In this document: piece by piece, positions 38,097 through 45,700 of the stretch
Position numbering within the stretch: position 1 is the stretch's first letter
Layout of the letters: the number at the start of each line of letters is the position of its first letter
IMG/VR virus record: IMGVR_UViG_3300030102_008735
Coordinates: 17,422-81,421 of that record
Source: a virus
Strand: one strand, 5' to 3'
Length of the DNA: 64,000 bases
Position numbers and translations under genes: made by a program
The notes under the pieces: model-generated
What the model saw: the letters and a program-made list of their open reading frames with translations, nothing else
The model's database searches: none
What the model was told of the DNA's origin: nothing

Positions 38097-38317
38097 AATA
38101 CTATTTAATATATAATAACGAAGATGAACCTATAACTATAGGTACTGATAATGGCTTTGGCGTTTTCTGGACAGATCAAGGAATGACAGCATTAATGAAC
38201 ATGGTTGATAAACATCCTGAAGAATTAGTGAATGTAATAATAAAAACAGATAAAGGAAAAAAATTTGGAATAACAGAATTCCTAGAGAAAATAAAAAATT
38301 TAAAGGTTAGAACATAA
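38090..38317 (+). CDS. Unknown small protein
   Basis: A 75-residue soluble protein overlapping the acetyltransferase end by 7 bases. The pattern EYYLIYNNEDEPITIGTDNGFGVFWTDQGMTALMNMVDK suggests a short beta-hairpin plus helix. No family recognised. It forms a tight group with the next small gene. Confidence 0.5.
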   Translation: MVEYYLIYNNEDEPITIGTDNGFGVFWTDQGMTALMNMVDKHPEELVNVIIKTDKGKKFGITEFLEKIKNLKVRT

Positions 38318-38442
38318 TGACTCCAAAATTAGATTTAAAAAAAGTTTTTGAAATAGACGATGATATTATCCTAAAAAAACAAAAAATAAAAAAAAGAAAG
38401 GATAAAACTGAAAAACAACAGAAAAAAAACAATAATAAGTAA
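38317..38442 (+). CDS. Very small basic protein
   Basis: A 41-residue ORF begins at the ATG that overlaps the previous stop (TAATG) and ends TAA. It has an acidic segment (KVFEIDDDII) and then a strongly basic, Lys/Gln-rich tail (KKQKIKKRKDKTEKQQ). The overlap and lack of other content suggest a real gene, but the low complexity makes it uncertain. Confidence 0.4.
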   Translation: MTPKLDLKKVFEIDDDIILKKQKIKKRKDKTEKQQKKNNNK

Positions 38443-38450
38443 TATATACA

Positions 38451-38458
38451 TATATTTA
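38451..38458 (+). promoter_or_regulatory. TATATTTA promoter box before a GTG start
   Basis: TATATTTA lies in a 20-base gap after the preceding gene, with 6 bases between TATATT and the GTG start at 38463. If it is the -10/-7 box, transcription begins at the start codon. No upstream T-run is seen, so it is weaker than the promoters at 9470 and 14942. Confidence 0.4.
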
Positions 38459-38462
38459 TATA

Positions 38463-38720
38463 GTGTCAGCAAAGAAAAATAAAATAAAGTACGGAAACTA
38501 TTTATGTAACGTTGGATACTTTGATATTCGACAAAAAATAGTACTCTCTAAAAAAATAAAAAAGTCCGGAAAACTAGTTTCAACTAAGGGCTCAGTTGAC
38601 ATCTTTGTATATCATGGCAAACACCAGGTTGCTGGACCGTTTAAGGATAAAGCTTTGGCGATTGAAAAAGCAAATAAACTATTAAGTGAAAATTTTAAAT
38701 ATGATAAACATAGAAAGTAA
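38463..38720 (+). CDS. Unknown small basic protein
   Basis: An 85-residue protein from a GTG start. It is Lys-rich, with a strand-rich centre (DIRQKIVLSKKIKKSGK and VDIFVYHGKHQVAGPFKDKALAIEKANKLL). The latter part resembles small phage AP2-like or integrase-like DNA-binding modules, but not enough to claim it. The end overlaps the next gene by 20 bases. Confidence 0.5.
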   Translation: MSAKKNKIKYGNYLCNVGYFDIRQKIVLSKKIKKSGKLVSTKGSVDIFVYHGKHQVAGPFKDKALAIEKANKLLSENFKYDKHRK

Positions 38721-38889
38721 TCTCATAGGAAAAAAGGTTAAAGCAACTGAAACTATTACAACTCATAATGGTGCAATATATGCTGGTACTATTCTAAAAG
38801 TAAATGATATTAGGTCAGAAAAATTAATGGTTGAATGTCCTATGGGAAAGATACATTGGCTATCTAAAAATCATATAACTCTTATGTGA
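38701..38889 (+). CDS. Unknown small protein, SH3/KOW-like
   Basis: From the ATG at 38701 this is a 62-residue protein: NLIGKKVKATETITTHNGAIYAGTILKV then MVECPMGKIHWLSKNHITLM. The alternation of short strands with glycine turns resembles an SH3-like barrel. An upstream in-frame ATG at 38686 would lengthen it by 5 residues. No function known. Confidence 0.5.
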   Translation: MINIESNLIGKKVKATETITTHNGAIYAGTILKVNDIRSEKLMVECPMGKIHWLSKNHITLM

Positions 38890-38891
38890 GA

Positions 38892-38930
38892 TTGATATTT
38901 ATTTAATAATTAAAAATCAAACCTTAGGAG
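38892..38930 (+). promoter_or_regulatory. Promoter-like box and ribosome site
   Basis: TTGATATTTA, a variant of the phage box, occurs in the 48-base gap before the L,D-transpeptidase-like gene, followed by TTAGGAG 7 bases before its ATG. The AGGAG is one of the strongest ribosome sites in the window. Confidence 0.35.
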
Positions 38931-38937
38931 TTTATAT

Positions 38938-39540
38938 ATGTACACAAAAGAAAAAATTGAAGCCGCTGTTAAATCTAAAGGATATGCTTGGTTTGAAACA
39001 GGCGACTATAATCTTAACATAGTAGGTGTTAGAAATTCTGAAACTGGCACTGAAGTAACAAACAAATTTGACGATAAAATTACGCTATCATTTATGTGTG
39101 ATGGACAATGGGAATTTTATTGTTATGATTGCACAACAGATCCTGGAAGATACTGGGTTGAAAACATTATGAGAAAAGAAGGTGTAGCTGTCTTAAAGGA
39201 AGGACAATACAGAGGAAGCCATATTATTAGATTGCATCAAGGTAGATATGAAGCATTAGGTCAAGATAGAAATGTAACAGTTTACAGGGATAATAACAAA
39301 GATGGTAAATATGACCTAGATCCAAACAATACTCAAACAGGACTATTTGGAATCAATATTCACAGGGCTACTAAATGGGGTGGTAAAAAATCTAGCCAAG
39401 TAGATAAGTGGAGTGCAGGATGTCAAGTAATAGCAGCTAATGATGATTGGCATGAATTTATGGATATATGTAGAGTTGCTAGGGATAAGTGGGGTAACAG
39501 ATTTACATATACTCTACTAGAAAGTAAAGATATAATATAA
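38938..39540 (+). CDS. L,D-transpeptidase-like (YkuD) protein
   Basis: The 200-residue protein has the YkuD catalytic arrangement H142 in INIHRA and S159-A-G-C162 (SAGCQV), 17-20 residues apart, where Cys is the nucleophile. The N-terminal half includes YYC/DxT-type loops without a signal peptide. It could cut or crosslink peptidoglycan during lysis or DNA entry, or process a virion protein. No transmembrane segment is visible, so export would need a holin or virion delivery. Confidence 0.6.
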   Translation: MYTKEKIEAAVKSKGYAWFETGDYNLNIVGVRNSETGTEVTNKFDDKITLSFMCDGQWEFYCYDCTTDPGRYWVENIMRKEGVAVLKEGQYRGSHIIRLHQGRYEALGQDRNVTVYRDNNKDGKYDLDPNNTQTGLFGINIHRATKWGGKKSSQVDKWSAGCQVIAANDDWHEFMDICRVARDKWGNRFTYTLLESKDII

Positions 39541-39550
39541 GTAAATTTCA

Positions 39551-39577
39551 TTTTTTGAAGCCACTATATTATATTTA
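39551..39577 (+). promoter_or_regulatory. Promoter-like element before the first tagged protein
   Basis: TTTTTTGAA is followed 8 bases later by ATTATATTTA, the same geometry as TCAA-N8-GTTATATTTA at 56394 and 55543. The start codon lies 50 bases downstream and has its own AGGAAAAGAAAA ribosome site. Confidence 0.45.
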
Positions 39578-39627
39578 TATTAATAGATATATAGTGAAAA
39601 AAGCTTATAACATAGGAAAAGAAAATT

Positions 39628-40863
39628 ATGAAAAAATCCCAACTAAGAAAACTGATAAAGTCTACAATCTCCGAAGTTTTATCAGAAGCAAGAATCAAAA
39701 AAGGAAGTATTGTAATTGCCAAAACAGGTGTACACAAAGGTGATAAACATGAAGTAATACATGATTTTGGAAATGGAAAATTCAATGTTACACCTCTTTC
39801 ATTTAGAAACAAATATCGTATGGGAGCTGCCGGTGCAGATGCTAAGGACTTAATACTTGTTAAAGAAACTAGAGAACAGGTACTTAATGAAAGGTTTGCG
39901 TCACGATTAGTACAAGACATGTTTAATAAAATGACTAGGTCTAGGGGATTTGGTAGTAGAGGAGACAAAAAGTTTTTTAATGCAGCATCAAAAGCGTATG
40001 GTATTGAATGGGATAAATTATCTGATGACGCAATATCAGGTCCTACTGCAAGGATGAAAAGACAAGGCCTTGAGTTTATACTATCAAAGACAAATCAAAC
40101 AGTAAAAGGTACTGGGAAGTATGATTATGAACGTGCTATTCAAGCAGGACAATTATTAGGTGTTGCAATGAATGGTAAAGCAGTATACTTTGGAAAGAGT
40201 GGATTGAAAACTGGTGCACCTAGTAGCCGTGATTTTCCTGAATATGTAGGACTTAATGTAATGGGATTTAAAAATGCAGATAGCATTATCAAAAGACTTA
40301 GTCCTAATGTTGAAGTATACCAAGTAGACATTAGTAAAGCTGGTGGTGCTAAGGAAAAACAACAAGCTAGGAAAGATGCAAGAAGAGGAGCAACTGCACT
40401 TCTGGACTTTAATACAATTAAAAGAGAAAACCAAGCAAGATATGAAAAGGCACTAAGAGATAGGTTGGCAAATTCAAGTCCTGTTGATCAGGCCTATAAA
40501 ATGGTTGAGGCCACTCAAAAAATGGCAGTTGCAGTTTCAAATAAAGATATTGAAATGTTGAAAAAAGGAATGGTCAGGGATAGTTGGTCTAGTAGAGGTG
40601 GTCAAATCAATAATGCATACAATCAAATGTTTACATCAATGCAAAGATTACTAAGTTTTGAAAATCAAGCAATCAAGGCAGCCGATAAAGATAAGGCAAT
40701 GAAATTGAAAAATGGTGAAAAACCTGCATGGAGTGAAGAAAAGTATTATTTAGATCAAATGATATCCGAGGCACGTAATATACAAAGAGTGTTTAAGGAA
40801 CTAAAAGCTGATTTATCTAAACTTAGCAAAGATAAAGACTATGTATCAATAAATCCAAGATAG
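39628..40863 (+). CDS. Large tagged protein, probable capsid internal protein
   Basis: The 411-residue protein begins with an amphipathic tag (LRKLIKSTISEVLSEA, residues 6-21) that is repeated in variant form on later proteins. It is followed by a KOW-like segment (KKGSIVIAKTGVHKGDKHEV) and a VLNE site at 85-88. The rest is rich in Lys, Arg and Ala with helix-like charges. By analogy with T4 internal proteins, tag and LNE could be prohead-protease sites. No enzymatic motif is sure. Confidence 0.6.
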   Translation: MKKSQLRKLIKSTISEVLSEARIKKGSIVIAKTGVHKGDKHEVIHDFGNGKFNVTPLSFRNKYRMGAAGADAKDLILVKETREQVLNERFASRLVQDMFNKMTRSRGFGSRGDKKFFNAASKAYGIEWDKLSDDAISGPTARMKRQGLEFILSKTNQTVKGTGKYDYERAIQAGQLLGVAMNGKAVYFGKSGLKTGAPSSRDFPEYVGLNVMGFKNADSIIKRLSPNVEVYQVDISKAGGAKEKQQARKDARRGATALLDFNTIKRENQARYEKALRDRLANSSPVDQAYKMVEATQKMAVAVSNKDIEMLKKGMVRDSWSSRGGQINNAYNQMFTSMQRLLSFENQAIKAADKDKAMKLKNGEKPAWSEEKYYLDQMISEARNIQRVFKELKADLSKLSKDKDYVSINPR

Positions 40864-40872
40864 GAGATCCAA

Positions 40873-41172
40873 ATGAAACTAAAAAAATTAATCAATGAAC
40901 ATCATATTTTAGGAGATCTTCCATCATCAAAATTGAAAAAAATGAAGTGGAATCCAGTAACTGAAGAAGAAAAACTAGATGAAGCTCCAATGGATAAATC
41001 ATTTGCAAAAGATTTTGAAAAAAGTACAAATGCATTTATTAATCACGTTCAATCAGAAATGAAAAATTCAGATAGTGGAGCCGACAGATTGGTGTTTAAA
41101 AAAATGTTACAAAATCTTCGAACAGTACAAGGCTACCCACAATTAATGACAAGATTGGTAGGAAGTAAATAA
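40873..41172 (+). CDS. Small tagged protein (capsid-targeting-like N-terminus)
   Basis: A 99-residue charged helical protein starting MKLKKLINEH, one of ten starts in the window with M-[IK]-x-L-K-x-I-x-x-E. The segment EEEKLDEAPMDKSFAKDFE contains a further LDE. If capsid-targeted, it may be processed and packaged. It overlaps the next gene by one base. Confidence 0.55.
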   Translation: MKLKKLINEHHILGDLPSSKLKKMKWNPVTEEEKLDEAPMDKSFAKDFEKSTNAFINHVQSEMKNSDSGADRLVFKKMLQNLRTVQGYPQLMTRLVGSK

Positions 41173-41429
41173 TGCAAACATTTAATGATTCAGAATGGAG
41201 AAGAAAAATTCGTGAAACATCAATGACACGAGGATTTACAGCTGCTGTTGAAAAATTAAAAAAGGTTCAACTTCAACAACAGGAGCTTAGGAAAGATTTT
41301 GTGAAAGAACAAGATCCTAAAAAGAAAGAACAATTAAAAAATAAATTAGTGAAATTGCATAAAGATGTACAAAAGGCTGAGGCTGAATTCAATAAGGCAG
41401 TTTTAAACGAACCAATAGACTTGGACTAA
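41172..41429 (+). CDS. Small coiled-coil protein
   Basis: The 85-residue protein is almost wholly charged helix: KLKKVQLQQQELRKDFVKEQDPKKKEQLKNKL and KAEAEFNKAVL. This suggests a coiled coil. It is coupled to the tagged gene before it by ATG/TAA overlap. No family match. Confidence 0.5.
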   Translation: MQTFNDSEWRRKIRETSMTRGFTAAVEKLKKVQLQQQELRKDFVKEQDPKKKEQLKNKLVKLHKDVQKAEAEFNKAVLNEPIDLD

Positions 41430-41442
41430 AGGATATTAAATT

Positions 41443-41763
41443 ATGGCAAAACGAGCAAAAAAAGTAAAAAAAGTTGTTAAGAAAGCGGTTAAAAAGACCG
41501 TTAAAAAAGTTTTAGATAAAACAACTGTTGATGAAAAAGTGGTTAAACACGTAAATGAAAATAGAAGTTTATACAATTTAATTTTATGTTACATTAAATG
41601 TTATGGTGGATATGTATTAGCATTAGGAGCTGGTTGCACATTCGGCGTTAATATTTGGGCAGGATTAGGATTAATAGTTGCAGCAGCAGCTTGGGGATGG
41701 TGGTCTACATGTGGATGTAAATTATGTAAAGGAGGTAAAAAAGGAAGTTGCTGTAAGGAATAA
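41443..41763 (+). CDS. Lys-rich, membrane-anchored, Cys-rich small protein
   Basis: The 106-residue protein has three parts: an N-terminal basic stretch (KKVKKVVKKAVKKTVKKV) like an antimicrobial or histone-tail helix, a hydrophobic segment at about 55-85 (YVLALGAGCTFGVNIWAGL) that would cross a membrane, and a Cys-rich end (WWSTCGCKLCKGGKKGSCC). The ending could bind a metal or form disulfides. No known family; export and role unknown. Confidence 0.5.
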   Translation: MAKRAKKVKKVVKKAVKKTVKKVLDKTTVDEKVVKHVNENRSLYNLILCYIKCYGGYVLALGAGCTFGVNIWAGLGLIVAAAAWGWWSTCGCKLCKGGKKGSCCKE

Positions 41764-41768
41764 CTGTT

Positions 41769-42158
41769 ATGGATAAGTATGTTTATAGAGGTAAATTAGA
41801 AAGAGTTGTTGACGGAGATACTATTGATGCTCTTATTGATGTTGGCTTTGATATTTGGATTAAGAAAAGAATCAGATACAAAGGAATTGACTGTTGGGAA
41901 AGTAGAACTAGAGACTTAGAAGAAAAAAAGAAAGGCCTAGCTGCTAAAGAAAGAAATAAAGAGCTCTTAGAATCAGTGAGTTCTAAACCAGGACTTTTTA
42001 GATTAAAGAGTTATGGTGTTGGAAAATATGGTAGAGTTCTTGGTGAAATATTCATAGAGGATACAGAAGGTAAACAATATAGTATAAATGAAACTTTAAT
42101 AAACGAAGGCCATGCATATACATATGAAGGTGGTAAAAAAAAATTATTTAAAGGATAG
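41769..42158 (+). CDS. Staphylococcal nuclease-like protein (thermonuclease family)
   Basis: The 129-residue protein has VVDGDTI (D15, D17), the RYKGIDCWES stretch with R36, D41 and E44, and KYGRV with R89. These are the equivalents of SNase R35, D40, E43 and R87. It therefore should bind calcium and cut DNA or RNA. There is no signal peptide, so it acts inside the cell or in the virion. Confidence 0.85.
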   Translation: MDKYVYRGKLERVVDGDTIDALIDVGFDIWIKKRIRYKGIDCWESRTRDLEEKKKGLAAKERNKELLESVSSKPGLFRLKSYGVGKYGRVLGEIFIEDTEGKQYSINETLINEGHAYTYEGGKKKLFKG

Positions 42159-42164
42159 AATATT

Positions 42165-42527
42165 ATGAAAATGAAAAACATACTTAGTGAAAAAGGCAAA
42201 GGACTTTGGCATAATATTCATGCAAAGAAAAAACGTGGTGAAAAATCAGATCCTAGATCTAAATCATATAAGGCAGCAGTAAAAGCAGGCGAGAAAATAA
42301 GAAGAAGTGAAACAACTAAGGACGGGGTTAATGTACCTGCACCACCAAATGTAACAGGACTTTTAAATGCCAACATGGATGAATTACTTATGGATATTAA
42401 TGATCCTAAAACATTAAAAGAATTAGCAAAAAAACTTTATGAAAAATTAGTTTTCTATAGGGACAAACAGAAGAGAATCAGAAGATTTGATACTGAAAAG
42501 AGTAAAAACGATAAATTAAGGAAGTAG
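42165..42527 (+). CDS. Tagged small basic protein
   Basis: The 120-residue protein starts MKMKNILSEK, another example of the shared N-terminal tag. A GLWHNIHAKKKRGEKSDP segment resembles a small phage domain (DUF6321 is my best recollection), followed by two helices with LMDINDPKTLKELAKKLYE. It may be a packaged internal protein. It follows the nuclease gene by 6 bases. Confidence 0.55.
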   Translation: MKMKNILSEKGKGLWHNIHAKKKRGEKSDPRSKSYKAAVKAGEKIRRSETTKDGVNVPAPPNVTGLLNANMDELLMDINDPKTLKELAKKLYEKLVFYRDKQKRIRRFDTEKSKNDKLRK

Positions 42528-42559
42528 TTTTTACTATACTAAATAAAGGGGAAAATGTT

Positions 42560-42712
42560 ATGAAAGTTAATTGGATAAATGGCTTTGATGCCGGAAACAA
42601 AAAAGAGAAGTACTATCTTGAATTTAGAGTTGGTACTTTTACTATTTTAGAAATAAAATGGGAAAAATCTAGATTTAGATTTATGTTATTAAATATGGGA
42701 TTTGAAATATGA
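42560..42712 (+). CDS. Small unknown protein
   Basis: A 50-residue ORF after a strong AAAGGGGAAAATGTT ribosome site. Its TGA overlaps the ATG of the giant secreted protein (ATGA). The sequence has hydrophobic strands (YYLEFRVGTFTILEIKW, FRFMLLNMGF) and no signal peptide. It may be translated together with the following gene. Confidence 0.5.
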   Translation: MKVNWINGFDAGNKKEKYYLEFRVGTFTILEIKWEKSRFRFMLLNMGFEI

Positions 42713-45700
42713 AAAAATTTCTGTTCAGTTTATTGTTGTTACCACTGTTTGTAATTTCACAAGACACAATTGTTGATCCACCATCTTATGGGTCAATTAT
42801 GGAACCAGTCACTTTTAGATTGGATCTGAACGATATCACAGATGAGATACCTAATTATGAAGATGCACAAGTATTTATACAAACTAGTGTTGCAAATTGG
42901 GTTGACATACCAATGGAGGATATTGGAGGAAATGGTATATGGAGAAAGAATATTAATATTAGTCATCCGGAAGATGAAAACATAGATGTATTTTATAGAT
43001 TTAAGATAACATCTTTTGGTGATAATGGTTTACCATATACAATGTGGGAAGGAGGTAATGTAGATACTACTTGCCTTTTTGATCCCGGTACTCAAGGTTT
43101 AGCACAAGGTGATATAAGACAGATACTATTTCCGCAAGAGTTAATTGATAATGGTACTTATGTTAATCCAACAGGTGAATATAAATTAACACATTGCTTT
43201 AATGAATGTGGTAATGAACCATGCGCACCAGAAGTAATAATATATGATTCTTGGATCAATATAGATGTTCATACGGATGATTGGCCTGAAGAAACAACAT
43301 GGGAATTAGTAGATTCAAACGAAAATGTAATAGCAGAAGGTGGCCCATACGATTTAGATCAAACTTTATATAGTGAAATAGTAGAATTAAATTCGGGAGA
43401 ATATTATTATTTCTTATTTGATTCTTATGGTGATGGTTTATGGACAGGTGGGTATGTTGAAATAACAAATACATGTGATAGCGTATTATTTTTTCATGAA
43501 GGATCATTTACCGGAAATACAATTGAAGAAATAGAAAATGGTGCAGAGTGGGAACAAAATGAATTAATAGAATCATTAACAATTGCACCATGCGCTCCAC
43601 CAACATTAGGCTGTACAGATGAAATAGCAATCAATTTTAATGAAGAAGCATATGAAGACGACGGAACATGTGAATATTTAGAAGGATGTACAAATGAAAA
43701 TGCATCTAACTATGATCCAGAGGCGGCAGTATTTCCATCAGGACTAATTTTTCCAGGAGGTAGTTGTAATACCACTGTGTGGGGACAAAACTATTTTGGT
43801 GTAGATCCTGATTTTTATTTTAATGGAAACCAAGATATATTTGAAGTTGGTAATAAATTATACATAGGTGAAAATACTTTCTATGTAGATTTTGTTGCAG
43901 AGGTTCAAGGTAACTGTAATGCTCCAGCAGTATTAATTTATGTATGTTATACAGAGGCAGAAGCTGATGGAAACTTAGGAACATTTTCACCAGGACTAAA
44001 TGTTAATGCTGTAGTAGGTGAATATTGGTATATGGACCCATGTACATTTATTTATGGTTGTACAGATCCAAATGCATTAAACTTCAATCCTGAAGCAGGG
44101 GTTAATGACGGTTCTTGTATCAATATACCAGGTTGTACAGATCCAACATCTAATATGTACAATCCAGCAGCAACTATAGATGATGGTTCATGTGATGGAA
44201 CCGACATATCTTGTTCTCCAGGAAAGACGGTAGTAACAGTAGAAATAACATTAGATCAATATCAAGAAGAAACTGGCTGGGCAATTTATGACGGAGGAGG
44301 AACTGTATTGGATTTAGTTGCACCAGGAACATATAGTGATATTCCTGATTATGGTATTGTTGAAAAACAAGTTTGTATTGATAATGGAACATCAGTTTTA
44401 TTTAGTATAACAGATACTTATGGTGATGGTTTAGCTGGTTCAATATGGGGTGGTGTAGATGGATCTTGGATAGTATATACTCCTTGTGATACACTTTCAA
44501 CTGGTGGTGGTAATTTTGGTCCTATATTTCAAGAAAACATATTTGTTCAAGAATGTATTGATGAAGTAATACCAGGATGTACAGATTCTGATTATGTGGA
44601 ATATGATGTTTATGCTACAGAGGACGATGGAACTTGCTTAAATTTAAATGTTTATGGCTGTACAGATACTGATGCATATAATTACGATGAAGAAGCAACT
44701 TCAACACTATTTACTCCAAATTGTGATAATACATTAACATTGCAAGATTGGGGTGATAATGGCTGGGCTGGATCTTTCCTAGTAGTAACACAAGGTGATG
44801 ATTGGTGGGGACCATTTACATTGGAGTCAGACCAATTACAATTAGACACAGTTTTAAATTTAAATACATCTGAAATGGTAAACACTTATTTTTACTCCTT
44901 TGGAAATTCTCAACAAACGGCAGAACAATGTAGATTTACAATAACAAATCCAGTAGGATTGGTAATAGCAAACGGAGGAACAAATCCATATACAAATCCA
45001 ATACTATCTTACAATCAATATGGATTTATATACAAGGCAGAAGCTAAGTGTGGTGATAGTTGCATACCAAAAATTTATGGATGTTTAGATGAAGAGGCTA
45101 TTAATTATATAGCAACAGCAAATACAACTGATGGCTCATGTTATTACAATCCAGGTTGTGATAATGAAGCATATACTGAATATTATACTTACATAGATGA
45201 ATATGGAGTAGAAGCCGACTTTAATGATGGTTCATGCGAAGAGTTTGCAGTATTTGGATGTATGGATGATACACAATTTAATTTTGATTATAATGCAACA
45301 GTTAATGCAACAGCAATAGGGGATCCTACAGATCCATGTATACCTTACATATTAGGATGTACAGATGGAACTGCATTTAATTATGATCCAAATGCTAATT
45401 TTGATTTTGATGGATTGATTTGTGAACCGTTCATTTATGGATGTACTGATGAACTAGCATTTAATTACGATTCATCCGCTAACTCAGATAATGATTCTTG
45501 TATTCCAGTAGTTTATGGTTGTACTGAAGATGATGCCTTTAATTATGATATAGAAGCAAATGTAGATGATGAATCATGTATACCAGTAATAGAAGGATGT
45601 ACACAAACAAATCAATTTAATTATGATCCAGAAGCCAATACAGACGATGGTTCGTGTTATCCATTTGTTTATGGTTGTTTAAATCCTAATTCATATACCT

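Noticed and set aside
39555-39743. A 62-residue frame ahead of the first tagged protein
   Set aside because: It spans a promoter-like TATATTTA stretch and overlaps the 39628 gene in another frame, with no coding features.
39564-39968. Long minus-strand open frame opposite the 39628 gene
   Set aside because: All minus-strand frames in the window lie opposite well-supported + strand genes and lack start signals; AT-rich coding often leaves the opposite strand open.
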